This document shows positions 15,930 through 24,852 of a stretch of DNA of 63,508 nucleotides, piece by piece. Source of the DNA: an uncultured Oscillospiraceae bacterium (GTDB taxonomy: Bacteria; Bacillota; Clostridia; Oscillospirales; Oscillospiraceae). Under the pieces are notes generated by a model. That model was not told the DNA's origin. It did no database searches and was given only the letters and a program-made list of their open reading frames with translations. Position 1 is the stretch's first letter. Each line of letters starts with the position of its first letter. Location of the stretch: NCBI GenBank assembly GCA_934597125.1, contig CAKTQM010000004.1, forward strand, positions 1 through 63,508, in the 5' to 3' direction. A program made the translations under genes and the position numbers.

Positions 15930-17186
15930 TTACTCCTTGGCGTGTACGTTGATAAACTCTGCCCGCAGCTTGGAGTAGAGGATGGTCTGGCTGCTGTACA
16001 GCCCGCAGTAGCCGCTGAGCAGATAGCTGATGGCGCAGGCAAAGGCAAAATACAGCACGCCATCCGTGCCGCCGAACAGCTCCAGACTCAGCAGTACCGA
16101 GGCGATAGGGCAATTCACCGCGCCGCAGAACACCGCTACCAGGCCGATGGCCGCGCCGAAGCCCGCCGGCAGACCCAGCGCCTGCCCTGCCACGCAGCCG
16201 AAGGTGGCCCCCACGAAAAAGCTGGGCACCACTTCGCCGCCCTTGAAGCCGCAGCCGATTGTCAGCGCCGTGAACAGGATCTTGGCCAGCCATGCCCAGG
16301 GCACGGCCTGCCCCTGCTCCACCGCCCGGGCGATGATATCCATGCCCGCGCCGTTGTAGTCCCGCCCCAGCAGCAGCGTCAGGCCAATGATGGCCGCGCC
16401 GCCTGTCGCCGCCCGCAGATACGGATTTTTCAGCAGTTTTTCCGCCGTGTGCTCCACCCAGTGCATACCCCGCACGAACAGGATGGACACCAGTGCGCAG
16501 CCGATGGCCAGCAGGATCACCAGAAACACCGTCCATACCTCCAGCGGCGGCAGCACCGCCGCAAACCGCGTGGGCGCCACACCCAAGAGGGACGCGATCA
16601 GATATGCCACCGAGGCGGACATCAGGCAGGGGATCAGTCCCGCGTAGTACAGCACGCCCACGCTGATGACCTCCAGGGCAAACACCGTGGCTGTCAGGGG
16701 CGTGCCGAACAGGGCGGCAAACACAGCGCTCATGCCGCACAGCGTGGCCAGGGGCAGATCCTTTTCCCCCAGATGCAGCGCCCGGCCGGTGCGGTAGCCG
16801 ATACCGCCGCCGATCTGCAGTGCCGCGCCCTCGCGGCCTGCCGAGCCGCCCAGCAGGTGGGTGATGCAGGTGGAGAGGAAGATGAGAGGGACTAATAAAA
16901 TGGGGACATCCTTGCCGAAATGGACAGATTCGATGATGTTGTTGGTGCCCCGCCCCTCCATGTGGGTCAGGCGGTACAGCCCCACGATCACCACGCCGCC
17001 CACCGGCAGCAGCCAGAGAATCCACGGATGCAGGAGCCGCAGCTCCGTGGCCTTTTCCACGCCGATGTGGAAGGCCGCGCCCACTACGCCGCCGATGAGC
17101 CCCACGCCGCCGCCGATGCAAAGCCATTTGCCCAGGGCGATGATGTACAGGGAGATATGTTGAAAGAAACCTTTGACGCGTTCCAT
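15930..17186 (-). CDS. CLC-type anion transporter, CLC-F-like motifs
   Basis: A 418-residue CLC protein. The glutamate-gate motif is GGSAGREGAALQIG (about residues 109-122), and the pore region near the end of the first half reads GGEVVPSFFVGATFG. The first selectivity loop reads GRGTNNI in place of the chloride-type GSGIP. These changes resemble the fluoride-exporting CLC-F branch more than chloride CLCs. No fluoride riboswitch can be seen upstream. The start at 17186 follows AAAGGAG; the open frame runs 19 codons further. The substrate assignment is inference. Confidence 0.85.
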   Translation of the reverse strand: MERVKGFFQHISLYIIALGKWLCIGGGVGLIGGVVGAAFHIGVEKATELRLLHPWILWLLPVGGVVIVGLYRLTHMEGRGTNNIIESVHFGKDVPILLVPLIFLSTCITHLLGGSAGREGAALQIGGGIGYRTGRALHLGEKDLPLATLCGMSAVFAALFGTPLTATVFALEVISVGVLYYAGLIPCLMSASVAYLIASLLGVAPTRFAAVLPPLEVWTVFLVILLAIGCALVSILFVRGMHWVEHTAEKLLKNPYLRAATGGAAIIGLTLLLGRDYNGAGMDIIARAVEQGQAVPWAWLAKILFTALTIGCGFKGGEVVPSFFVGATFGCVAGQALGLPAGFGAAIGLVAVFCGAVNCPIASVLLSLELFGGTDGVLYFAFACAISYLLSGYCGLYSSQTILYSKLRAEFINVHAKE

Positions 17187-17273
17187 GGTGTGCTCCTTTG
17201 TGTGGGTCGGGGCGTTAAGAAAACATGCCGCCGCAGCATCCATCTTGTTTTTGAAGGTACTATCTTACTTGCG

Positions 17274-17347
17274 TGCGGGCGGACAGGGTCGTCCGCCCCT
17301 ACGGGGTTCTGGCGGTGGTGCCGTCGTATACCGGACGGCGTTTTTTG
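17274..17347. repeat. Repeat family B fragment plus plus-strand hairpin with T run
   Basis: GGGCGGACAGGGTCGTCCGCCC followed by CTAC (17278-17303) shares its arms with the element at 18655-18759. A separate hairpin GCCGTC/GGACGGC with TTTTTT (17320-17347) follows. The 370-base gap 17187-17556 holds these and the serC promoter, but no gene. Confidence 0.55.
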
Positions 17348-17472
17348 TCGGTTTATGCCATTTTAACACCCCCCTTTCCCCTTGTCAATCGGCGGGTACT
17401 GGCGGTTTGTACGAGGAAAACTGACATTTTGTCAGCAAGCCATACAAATTTTGCAATTTTTAATTTTCCCGG

Positions 17473-17501
17473 TTGATTCTCACAGAAATATGCCGTATAC
17501 T
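17473..17501 (+). promoter_or_regulatory. Promoter of serC
   Basis: TTGATT (17473-17478), 17-base spacer, TATACT (17496-17501); the ribosome site GAGGAGG is 40 bases downstream. Confidence 0.7.
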
Positions 17502-17556
17502 ATGGGTACGAGCAAAATTGTACACCCGACTTATGACAATTGAGGAGGAACTTGAA

Positions 17557-18645
17557 ATGAAATACGGTCGTACATTTAACTTCTCCGCCGGCCCCGCCAT
17601 GATGCCTGAGAGCGTGCTGGAGGAGATCCGCGACGAGATGATGAACTACCGCGGCAGCGGCATGTGCGTCATGGAGATGAGCCACCGCTCCAAGGTGTTC
17701 CAGCAGATCGCTGACGAGGCCGAGGCCGACCTGCGCAAGCTGATGAACATTCCCGACAACTACAAGGTGTTGTTCATCCAGGGCGGCGGCACGCTGCAGT
17801 TTGCCATGGTGGCTATGAACCTGATGAAGAACGGCAAGGCCTGCTACGTGGAGACCGGCGCATGGTCGAAGAAGGCCATTGCCGAGGCCAAGAAGTACGG
17901 CGAGGTGCAGGTCATCGCCTCCTCTGCCGACAAGAATTTCTCCTATATCCCCGATTGCTCTGATCTGGATATTCCTGCCGACGCCGACTATGTCTACATC
18001 TGCGAGAACGAGACCATCAACGGCACCACCTGGAACAAGCTGCCCAACACCAAGGGTCATGTGCTGGTGTCCGACCAGTCCTCCATGTTCCTCAGCAAGC
18101 CCTGCAACGTGGCTGATTACGGTCTGATCTGGGCCGGTGTGCAGAAGAACGTGGGCCCCGCCGGTATGGCCGTGGTTATTATCCGCGAGGATCTGATCCG
18201 CGATGACCTGGATCCCAAGACCCCCATCTATATGAAGTATAAGACCCATGCTGACAACGACAGCATGTACAACACCCCCAACTGCTGGGCCATCTACTGC
18301 TGCGGCAAGGTCTTCAAGTATCTGCTGAGCATCGGCGGTCTGGAGGAGATGCACAAGCGCAACATCGCCAAGGCTAAGGTCATCTATGACTTCCTGGACA
18401 GCTCCAAGCTGTTTAAGGGCGCTGTGGTGCCTGAGGATCGCAGTCTGATGAACATTCCCTTCGTCACCGGCGACAAGGATCTGGACGCCGCTGTGGTGGC
18501 CGCTTCCAAGGAGGCTGGCTTCGACAACCTGAAGGGTCACAAGTCCGTGGGCGGCCTGCGCGCCAGCGTCTACAACGCGATGCCCATTGAGGGCGCTCAG
18601 GCTCTGGTGGAGTTCCTGACCAAGTTCGAGGCGGAGCACAAGTAA
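17557..18645 (+). CDS. serC: Phosphoserine aminotransferase
   Basis: A 362-residue class V aminotransferase. It opens with TFNFSAGPAMMPESVLEE, the serC signature, and has the PLP lysine in GVQKNVGPAG (K197). It converts 3-phosphohydroxypyruvate and glutamate to phosphoserine. The ATG at 17557 follows GAGGAGG; the longer open frame includes the promoter and is not real. SerA, the preceding pathway step, is encoded 174 bases downstream. Codon choice leans towards that of strongly expressed genes. Confidence 0.95.
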   Translation: MKYGRTFNFSAGPAMMPESVLEEIRDEMMNYRGSGMCVMEMSHRSKVFQQIADEAEADLRKLMNIPDNYKVLFIQGGGTLQFAMVAMNLMKNGKACYVETGAWSKKAIAEAKKYGEVQVIASSADKNFSYIPDCSDLDIPADADYVYICENETINGTTWNKLPNTKGHVLVSDQSSMFLSKPCNVADYGLIWAGVQKNVGPAGMAVVIIREDLIRDDLDPKTPIYMKYKTHADNDSMYNTPNCWAIYCCGKVFKYLLSIGGLEEMHKRNIAKAKVIYDFLDSSKLFKGAVVPEDRSLMNIPFVTGDKDLDAAVVAASKEAGFDNLKGHKSVGGLRASVYNAMPIEGAQALVEFLTKFEAEHK

Positions 18646-18654
18646 AAAATATTT

Positions 18655-18759
18655 GTAGGGGCGGACGACTCTGTCCGCCCCTATCGGAAACGATGCGACT
18701 ATCGTCAGGGCGGATACCCCAAGGGCACTCGTTCCACAGCGCTCGTCGTCCGCCCCTAC
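18655..18759. repeat. MITE-like palindromic element (family B)
   Basis: A 105-base stretch flanked by 14-base perfect terminal inverted repeats, GTAGGGGCGGACGA and TCGTCCGCCCCTAC. It lies between serC and serA. Related sequence occurs at 17278-17303, and a similar GTAGGGG palindrome at 39447. No open frame inside. Confidence 0.75.
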
Positions 18760-18819
18760 GGAATGTGACAAGAGACATTCTTTCCACAACAAACTGTAAT
18801 ATAAAAGGAGATAATTACC

Positions 18820-19725
18820 ATGCGTATTCTGGTTACTGACGGTATGGATAAGACCGCGATGGCGCAGCTGCGCGAGATGGGCCACGAGGTCGTCGAGCAG
18901 TTCTATGAGCCCGATCAGCTGGGCAAGGCTCTGCGTGATTTCGACGTGGTGGTCGTCCGCTCCAAGACCAAGGTTCGCGCCAACCACATTGACGAGGCCA
19001 AGGGCAGCAATCTGAAGCTGATCATCCGCGGCGGCGTGGGCGTGGACAACATCGACGTGAAGTACGCCGAGGCCAACGGTATCGCCGTGAAGAACACCCC
19101 CAAGGCATCCTCTCAGTCCGTGGCCGAGCTGGCTATGGGCCACATGTTCTCCTGCGCCCGCTACATCTCTCACGCCGGCTACACCATGCGCAACGACCAG
19201 TGGGAGAAGAAGGCCTACGGCAAGGGCATCGAGCTGCAGGGCAAGACCCTGGGTATCGTGGGCTTTGGCCGCATCGGCCAGCATCTGGGCGTGATGGCCA
19301 AGGCCATCGGCATGGATGTCATTGCCTTCGATATCTTCCACATCCCCGGCATCGAGGAGCAGTTGGGCATCCCCTACGTGGAGATGGACGAGCTGCTGGC
19401 TAAGTCCGACTTCATCTCTGTCCATGCTCCCGCTGTGGACGGCGGCGCCCTGATCAGCGCTGAGAATATCGCCAAGATGAAGGACGGCGTGGTGGTTATC
19501 AACACCTCCCGCGGCACCAACGTGGACGAGGCTGCCCTGCTGGCCGCTCTGGAGTCCGGCAAGGTGCGTGCCGCCGGTCTGGATGTCTACGCCGACGAGC
19601 CTGCCACCAACAAGGCCCTGTACAGCCATCCCATGGTGTCCTGCACGCCGCATATCGGCGCCGCAACGGTCGAGGCGCAGAAGCGCATCGGTGCGGAGAT
19701 CGTGGACATTATCAAGGCGATGTAA
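18820..19725 (+). CDS. serA: D-3-phosphoglycerate dehydrogenase (short type)
   Basis: A 301-residue D-2-hydroxyacid dehydrogenase. The NAD-binding loop is GFGRIGQHLG (about residues 148-157), the catalytic arginine lies in NTSRGTNVDE, and the catalytic histidine in CTPHIGAA (about 281). It lacks the C-terminal ACT and ASB domains of the long SerA forms, so serine feedback of the usual kind is not expected. This short form is common in Clostridia. It sits behind serC and opens with AAAGGAG, and the pair makes two of the three steps to serine; serB is not in the window. Confidence 0.9.
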   Translation: MRILVTDGMDKTAMAQLREMGHEVVEQFYEPDQLGKALRDFDVVVVRSKTKVRANHIDEAKGSNLKLIIRGGVGVDNIDVKYAEANGIAVKNTPKASSQSVAELAMGHMFSCARYISHAGYTMRNDQWEKKAYGKGIELQGKTLGIVGFGRIGQHLGVMAKAIGMDVIAFDIFHIPGIEEQLGIPYVEMDELLAKSDFISVHAPAVDGGALISAENIAKMKDGVVVINTSRGTNVDEAALLAALESGKVRAAGLDVYADEPATNKALYSHPMVSCTPHIGAATVEAQKRIGAEIVDIIKAM

Positions 19726-19745
19726 CGCTGCCGTTAAAAAGCAAT

Positions 19746-19780
19746 AAAAAGGAAGCCATCCGATGGATGGCTTCCTTTTT
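19746..19780. terminator. Bidirectional intrinsic terminator
   Basis: AAAAAGGAAGCCATCC, loop GAT, GGATGGCTTCCTTTTT between the converging serA and pheT genes. Confidence 0.9.
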
Positions 19781-19789
19781 TATAAACGC

Positions 19790-22231
19790 TTACTTGGAAC
19801 GCAGTTCCGCGCCGAAACGCTTTACCAGCTTGTTGATAACACCATTTGCCACTTCCTCGATCTCGGCGGAGGTCAGGGTCTTCTCCTTGGAGCCGATGGC
19901 CAGCCGCACGGTGACAGACTTCTTGCCCTCTGGCACCTGCTTGCCGCGGTATTCATCCACGAACTGTGCGCCGTGGAACAGCTCGCTCTTAACGCCGCGG
20001 ATGGTCTGGGCCACGTCCTTCCATTGAACCTGGCCGTCCAGCAGCACGGAAATGTCGTACTCCGTCATGGGGTACTCCGGCAGATGGGTGAAGCTGTTGG
20101 TGCGGGAGCGGAAGGGCTTCATGCAGTCCTGATCCAACTCGAAGAGCATCACGTTCAGGTTCTTGATGCCGCACTCCATGGAAACCTTCTTGCTCAGCAG
20201 CGCCAGATCACCGATGCGCTCCTCACCCAGATAGACATTCAGCCACACAACGTTGTCGGCCCACACGGGTTTTTTCTCCTGGCGGAAGGTGAAGCCCTCC
20301 ATGTGAGTGTAGCGGGGCATCATTTCCAGCACACCCTTGGCCTTGCGGAACAGGGTAGTTATGTCTTTACCGCCGCACACGAAGGCACCGGCCACATGCT
20401 TGCGCTGGGAGGGCAGCTTCTCGCGGGGGTCATAGGGCGTGGTATAGTTCTCGTCACGGAACACCTGCGCCGTCTCGAAGATAGCGAACTCGTCGAAATA
20501 CCGTTCGTTTTTCACCACAGCCTTGCACAGATTGGGCAGCAGGGAGGAGCGGACAAACCGCTCGGCGGGGGAGGGCGGCGTGGACAGGGCCAGGATACCC
20601 TCGGTGCTCTGCAGCACGGCGTTGACGTACAGCTCGTCCATCCAGGGATAGGTGAAGATCTCCTGCATGCCGCAGCGGAAAGCCAGATACTCCTTGATCT
20701 TCCGCTCCAGATCCTTGTCCAGCTGGTTGATGGCACCATCGAAGGAGGTGGTGATGGGGGCAGCCTCAAAATTCTCGTAGCCGTACATGCGGGCCACTTC
20801 CTCCATAATGTCGGCTTTGATGCTCACGTCGCCGGTGGAGCGCCAAGTGGGCACCACCACGTGCATGTTGTCGCCGTTGAAGGACACCTGATAGCCCAGC
20901 AGCTCCATCTTCTTTTTTACGTCGTCGGGGGTCAGGGACTTACCCAGCCGGCGCTCCAGCCAACTGAGGGTCACGTCGATTTCCGCCTGCTGCAGATGCA
21001 CGGGGTACTGATCCACCAGTCCGGTGACCTTCATCTCCGGATACAGCTCAGAGAACAGCTGCATGGACAGATCAAAGGCCTGGTCGCAGCGCTCGGGGTC
21101 GATGGCCTTTTCGTAGCGGGCGGAAGCCTCAGTGCGGTTGTCGTACCGCAGGGCGGTGCGGCGGATGCCCTTGGCGTCGAAGTTGGCTACCTCCAGGATA
21201 ACACGGCTGGTTTCCGGCAGGATGGAATCCTTGGCGCCGCCCATGACGCCCGCCAGACCCACTGCGCCCGCATCATCGGCGATCACCAGATCGTCGGTGC
21301 TGAGGGGCAGTTCCTTGCCGTTGAGCAGCAGCAGCTTTTCGCCCTCACCGGCACGGCGGACGATAATGTGGCCGGCGATGTGGTCGGAGTCGAAAGCGTG
21401 GGTGGGCTGTCCGGTAGCCAGCATCACGTAGTTGGTGATGTCCACCAGCGCGTTGATGGGCCGCATGCCTACCTTCCAGATGCGGCTCTGCATCTGATAG
21501 GGGGCGGGCTTGACGCTCAGTCCCTCGATCTGCGCGGACAGATAGCGGGGGCAGCGCTCCGCGTCCTCCACGGTGACGTGGAAGCCGGCGGTATTCTCAA
21601 TATTGCGGTCAAAGTGCCGGAAGGGCTTCAGCGGCAGGTGATACAGAGCCGCCAGCTCACGGGCGATGCCGTAATGGCCCCACAGGTCGGGGCGGTTGGT
21701 CATGGACTTGTTGTCGATCTCCAGAATGATATCGTTCAGCTCCAGCGCGTCGGCCAGCGGCGTACCGGCAGGCGCGTCGAAGTCGCTCAAATCGAGGATG
21801 TGGGCCTCCTCCTTGGTGGGGAACAGGTCGGCAAGACCGATCTCCACCGCGCCGCAGATCATGCCGTAGCTCTCCACGCCGCGGAGCTTGCTCTTTTTGA
21901 TTTCAACCAGCTCACCCTCGCCGTGCCACTTGCACATGGCGCCGGGCAGAGCCACGGCCACTTTCATGCCTTCGCTCAGGTTGCTGCCGCCGCAGACGAT
22001 GTCCTTGACCTCGCCGCCGATGTCCGTCTTGCAGACTTTCAGCTTGTCGGCGTTGGGGTGCTGCTCGATGGTCTTGATCTGGCCGACCACCATGTTGTCA
22101 AACTGCTTAGCCAGTTCGATGGTGTCCTCCACCTCCACGGTGGACATAGTCAGGTCATAGGCCAGCCGTTTCAGATCCATGTCCGCCGGCAGAGCCACGT
22201 AATCTTTGATCCAGTTCAGTGATACTTTCAT
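19790..22231 (-). CDS. pheT: Phenylalanyl-tRNA synthetase beta subunit
   Basis: A full-length 813-residue beta chain. In order: N-terminal domain (MKVSLNWIKDYV), EMAP-like tRNA-binding domain (about 40-150, VVGQIKTIEQHPNADKLKVC), B3/B4 editing domain (about 210-390), B5 domain (about 400-470), a catalytic-like domain, and the ferredoxin-like anticodon-binding domain at the end (about 720-812, YPMTEYDISVLLDGQV). It joins PheS to form the (alpha-beta)2 enzyme that charges tRNA-Phe. It starts 15 bases after the pheS stop and shares the T-box-controlled transcript. The 819-residue frame on the opposite strand is a coding shadow. Confidence 0.97.
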   Translation of the reverse strand: MKVSLNWIKDYVALPADMDLKRLAYDLTMSTVEVEDTIELAKQFDNMVVGQIKTIEQHPNADKLKVCKTDIGGEVKDIVCGGSNLSEGMKVAVALPGAMCKWHGEGELVEIKKSKLRGVESYGMICGAVEIGLADLFPTKEEAHILDLSDFDAPAGTPLADALELNDIILEIDNKSMTNRPDLWGHYGIARELAALYHLPLKPFRHFDRNIENTAGFHVTVEDAERCPRYLSAQIEGLSVKPAPYQMQSRIWKVGMRPINALVDITNYVMLATGQPTHAFDSDHIAGHIIVRRAGEGEKLLLLNGKELPLSTDDLVIADDAGAVGLAGVMGGAKDSILPETSRVILEVANFDAKGIRRTALRYDNRTEASARYEKAIDPERCDQAFDLSMQLFSELYPEMKVTGLVDQYPVHLQQAEIDVTLSWLERRLGKSLTPDDVKKKMELLGYQVSFNGDNMHVVVPTWRSTGDVSIKADIMEEVARMYGYENFEAAPITTSFDGAINQLDKDLERKIKEYLAFRCGMQEIFTYPWMDELYVNAVLQSTEGILALSTPPSPAERFVRSSLLPNLCKAVVKNERYFDEFAIFETAQVFRDENYTTPYDPREKLPSQRKHVAGAFVCGGKDITTLFRKAKGVLEMMPRYTHMEGFTFRQEKKPVWADNVVWLNVYLGEERIGDLALLSKKVSMECGIKNLNVMLFELDQDCMKPFRSRTNSFTHLPEYPMTEYDISVLLDGQVQWKDVAQTIRGVKSELFHGAQFVDEYRGKQVPEGKKSVTVRLAIGSKEKTLTSAEIEEVANGVINKLVKRFGAELRSK

Positions 22232-22246
22232 GTGTCTTACCCTCCC

Positions 22247-23284
22247 TTAGCGGAACTGCTCCAGGAACCGCAGGTCTGCGCTGTGGAACAACCGCACGTC
22301 GTCCACGCCGTAGCGCATCATGACCAGACGATCCAGGCCGATGTTGACATAGAAGCCGGTATATTCGTCGGGATCAAGACCGGCGGCCTTCAATACGTTG
22401 GGGTGGGGGGTGCCGCCGGGCATGACTTCGATCCAGCCCACGTGCTTGCACACGCTGCAGCCCTTGCCGCCGCACACCAGGCAGCCCATGTCGATCTCAA
22501 AGCCGGGCTCCACGAAGGGGAAGAAGCCGGCACGCATGCGCACCGGGACATCCCGTCCGAATACCTTGCTGAGAATACTCTTGATCATCACTTTGCCGGA
22601 GGAGAAGGTGAAGTCCTTGTCCACGATCAGCGCCTCATACTGGAAGAAGGCGCGCTCGTGGCGGGCGTCGGTGGTCTCATTGCGGTATACCTTGCCGGGA
22701 TACACAAAGCGATAGGGGGCCTTGTGGGTCTGCAGATAGCGGACGGAGCCGCCGGTCAGGTGGGGACGCAGGCACAGCTTATCCCAGCACTCGCCCTTGT
22801 CGTGCCCCTCCAGCCAATAGGTGTCCATGCTCTCACGGGCAGGATGGTTGGGGGGGAAGTTCAGGTTGTCGAAGCCGTACAGCTCACTGGTGATGTCGTC
22901 CTCCTCAAAGATCTCGAAGCCCATGGAGCGGAAGGCATCATTCAGGTCATAGCACATCTGGGTGATGGGGTGCAGGCCGCCGCCGGACGGCAGGATGCCC
23001 GGCACGGAGATGTCGAAGTCGGGATCCACCTCAGATGCTTTCATTTTCAGTTCGTTGCGGCGCTCATCCAGCAGCTCCGTCAGCTGGGTCTTGACCTGAT
23101 TCACCGCCTTGCCCATCTCGGGACGAAGGGACACGTCCAGCTTGGGCAGCTCTTTCAGCAGTCCGGTCAGCGTGCCCTGCTTGCCCAGCAGCAGCGCCTT
23201 GACCTCCTGCAGCTCCGGTTCAGAGCGTACAGCCTCGATCTTGGCCTTGCCCTCAGCCAGAAGCTGTTCCAGTTTCTCTTTCAT
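22247..23284 (-). CDS. pheS: Phenylalanyl-tRNA synthetase alpha subunit
   Basis: A 345-residue class II synthetase subunit. An N-terminal coiled coil is followed by the catalytic domain with motif 2 (FVYPGKVYRNETTDARHE) and motif 3 (YVNIGLDRLVMMRYGVDD). Within it CLVCGGKGCSVCKH supplies four cysteines, found in many bacterial PheS. Start: ATG at 23284; a TTG two codons upstream (23290) is closer to the AGGAGG and cannot be ruled out. First gene of the pheST operon, behind a phenylalanine-type T-box. Confidence 0.96.
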   Translation of the reverse strand: MKEKLEQLLAEGKAKIEAVRSEPELQEVKALLLGKQGTLTGLLKELPKLDVSLRPEMGKAVNQVKTQLTELLDERRNELKMKASEVDPDFDISVPGILPSGGGLHPITQMCYDLNDAFRSMGFEIFEEDDITSELYGFDNLNFPPNHPARESMDTYWLEGHDKGECWDKLCLRPHLTGGSVRYLQTHKAPYRFVYPGKVYRNETTDARHERAFFQYEALIVDKDFTFSSGKVMIKSILSKVFGRDVPVRMRAGFFPFVEPGFEIDMGCLVCGGKGCSVCKHVGWIEVMPGGTPHPNVLKAAGLDPDEYTGFYVNIGLDRLVMMRYGVDDVRLFHSADLRFLEQFR

Positions 23285-23333
23285 ATGCAACGTTTCCTCC
23301 TTTTGAGAGTTTGGTTTTAGGGGGATAAAGGAA

Positions 23334-23590
23334 TAAAAAAACGCCCCTCATCCCAGTCAAACAGGGACGAAAGGCAAAACTTCCGTGGTACCACCCAGCT
23401 TCGCGGACGTGTCCGCGCACTCGTTTCCCGTTAACGGAGGCCGACCCGTCCGCGCATTTCCTCGCGGCAGCTCCGGAGCGAACACCACATCACGGCACGG
23501 GACGGCTTTCAGCCGGTGACCATCCCTCTCTTGGAGCCGTGTTCCCACGTGGAACTTCTCCTTCATAGCTTTTGTATCAGATTACCTACT
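23334..23590 (-). promoter_or_regulatory. T-box leader controlling pheST
   Basis: On the minus strand the leader contains the conserved T-box sequence TGGGTGGTACCACGG (23397-23383), upstream stem elements with an AGAGAGGGATGG region, and a candidate TTC specifier in GTGTTCGCTC. It ends with an 11-base terminator stem (CCTTTCGTCCC/GGGATGAGGGG) and seven T residues (23373-23334). Uncharged tRNA-Phe would bind and favour readthrough. The specifier assignment rests on reading by eye and the downstream genes. Confidence 0.92.
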
Positions 23591-23591
23591 A

Positions 23592-23620
23592 TTTATAACA
23601 CACCCTATCCCAAGATGCAA
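23592..23620 (-). promoter_or_regulatory. Promoter of the T-box pheST transcript
   Basis: Minus strand TTGCAT (23620-23615), 17-base spacer, TATAAA (23597-23592). Confidence 0.7.
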
Positions 23621-23773
23621 GGGGGAATTTTCGCAAAAAAGCCACAAAAAGGGGAGAAATTTCCCCTTTGTTTTTGACTTTGCGGAAAAAAGGAGGAAAA
23701 ACGTAAGGGAAGCTGTAAAGGAGAATGTCGTTATCCGATAACCAGCTGAGCGGAATAGGGTGCCGTATTTGAT

Positions 23774-23809
23774 GGCGCTGCCGGCTATGACGATATAGCC
23801 GGCAGCGCC
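23774..23809 (-). terminator. Hairpin after the cupin gene
   Basis: A 15-base perfect inverted repeat, GGCGCTGCCGGCTAT and ATAGCCGGCAGCGCC, with a six-base loop. No clear T run follows, so a terminator or mRNA 3' end stabiliser. Confidence 0.6.
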
Positions 23810-23822
23810 CCTGCGTGTATTC

Positions 23823-24146
23823 TTAAAACGACACCACCAGCAGCATTTTGAAGCGCTCCTGTCCGTATACTGCGTGGGGGACATCCTTGGGCATCACCAA
23901 TGTCTCGCCCTCGGTCAGGGTGAAGACCTGGCCGCCCACGGTGAAGCGGCCGGTACCCTCCAGCACGGTAACCATGGCGTCACCGCCGCTGGCGTGGGTG
24001 GAGATCTCCTCGTCCTTTTCAAAGGAGAAGACAGTGACGCTGAGCAGCTCGTTCTGCACCAGCGTTTTGCTGACCACCTGGCCGGGCTGATAGTCCACCA
24101 GATCCTTCAACAGCAGCTTCTGCTGCTTGGCAATATTTTTATACAT
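23823..24146 (-). CDS. Small cupin protein
   Basis: A 107-residue single-domain cupin. Motif 1 reads around STHASGGDAMVTVLEG and motif 2 around PKDVPHAVYG, with histidines suited to bind a metal. Typical for small cupins of anaerobes; the ligand and reaction are unknown. It is 22 bases downstream of the C39-like gene, so they may share a transcript. It is not closely similar to the second small cupin at 47389. Confidence 0.8.
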   Translation of the reverse strand: MYKNIAKQQKLLLKDLVDYQPGQVVSKTLVQNELLSVTVFSFEKDEEISTHASGGDAMVTVLEGTGRFTVGGQVFTLTEGETLVMPKDVPHAVYGQERFKMLLVVSF

Positions 24147-24168
24147 GGTCGTTACCTCCTGTTTTCCT

Positions 24169-24705
24169 TCAGTGTTTGCCGCCCACCACCGGTTTATCCC
24201 GCCGTGCTACCGTGACGGTGAACATGACGGGTACTTCCCGCTTCAGCAGGGGCAGGCGCAGGTGCTTGACGTATTTTCGGTAAAAATCAGAAAAGGCCAT
24301 GGGCGCCGCGGCGAAGGAATTGGGAAAGGCATAGCGTCCGTCTTCGCATCGCCGTACCAGCACGTAGTGGCGGGAGCGGCCGGTGTGATACCATAGGATG
24401 CCCGCGTTGGCATCCTTCAAATCGCGGTAGCGCACGCCGGTGACTTTCATGCCGAAGCGGCGCAGGCCGCGGCATACGTGAAAGATCGTGGTGCCGAACG
24501 CACCGCCCAGCAGCACGCCGCGGTGAAAATACCGCCATACCTCCGTCTCCGTCACCGGCAGGGCAAAGAAGCGGGCGGCGTTGTACACCGCCATAAAGCC
24601 GCAGCCCACCTTGGCCACGGTGCGGCGGCCATAGGGAACGTCCGTCATCAGGCTCTGGCGCACCAGATAGCCTTCCGCATCCCGGCAGCGCGGGGGGATC
24701 TCCAT
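24169..24705 (-). CDS. C39-like papain-fold protein of unknown function
   Basis: A 178-residue protein. KVGCGFMAVYNAARFF (about residues 35-50) resembles the cysteine-centred motif of peptidase C39-like proteins, and SRHYVLVRRCEDGRYAFPN supplies a histidine followed by an asparagine at the expected distance. No signal peptide or transporter domain is present. ATG 24705 was chosen because AAGGAGG stands eight bases before it. Whether it is an active cysteine peptidase is untested; the family call is moderate. It lies between rpmF and the cupin gene. Confidence 0.55.
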   Translation of the reverse strand: MEIPPRCRDAEGYLVRQSLMTDVPYGRRTVAKVGCGFMAVYNAARFFALPVTETEVWRYFHRGVLLGGAFGTTIFHVCRGLRRFGMKVTGVRYRDLKDANAGILWYHTGRSRHYVLVRRCEDGRYAFPNSFAAAPMAFSDFYRKYVKHLRLPLLKREVPVMFTVTVARRDKPVVGGKH

Positions 24706-24852
24706 AGACAAGCCCTCCTTTCCTTTTATGGTAGGATACCACGTTTCTGCGGCAAGGGCAAGGGCGGCGTGAAAAACAGCGCCGCCGGAAAGGGCAAAAA
24801 AGTAAGGAGGGAAGAAACATCTTCCCTCCTAACAAGGACACACGGTGACGGC

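Noticed and set aside
15187..17127. 646-codon open frame across a MATE gene and the CLC gene
   Set aside because: It crosses a terminator and two convergent genes; composition is Gly/Arg/His rich as in other shadows.
17187..17300. Fluoride riboswitch ahead of the CLC gene
   Set aside because: The GGNGAUGG and CUGAUG core pieces of the crcB motif are not present on the minus strand.
17500..19653. 717-codon open frame opposite serC-serA
   Set aside because: It spans two genes and a repeat element on the other strand and has no recognisable protein features.
18820..19725. serA truncated by mutation
   Set aside because: The missing ACT/ASB domains are a normal feature of the short SerA type; the frame ends cleanly and is followed by a terminator.
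19763..22222. 819-codon open frame opposite pheT
   Set aside because: It mirrors pheT codon for codon, is His/Gln/Val rich, and has no ribosome site; a shadow of a GC-rich gene.
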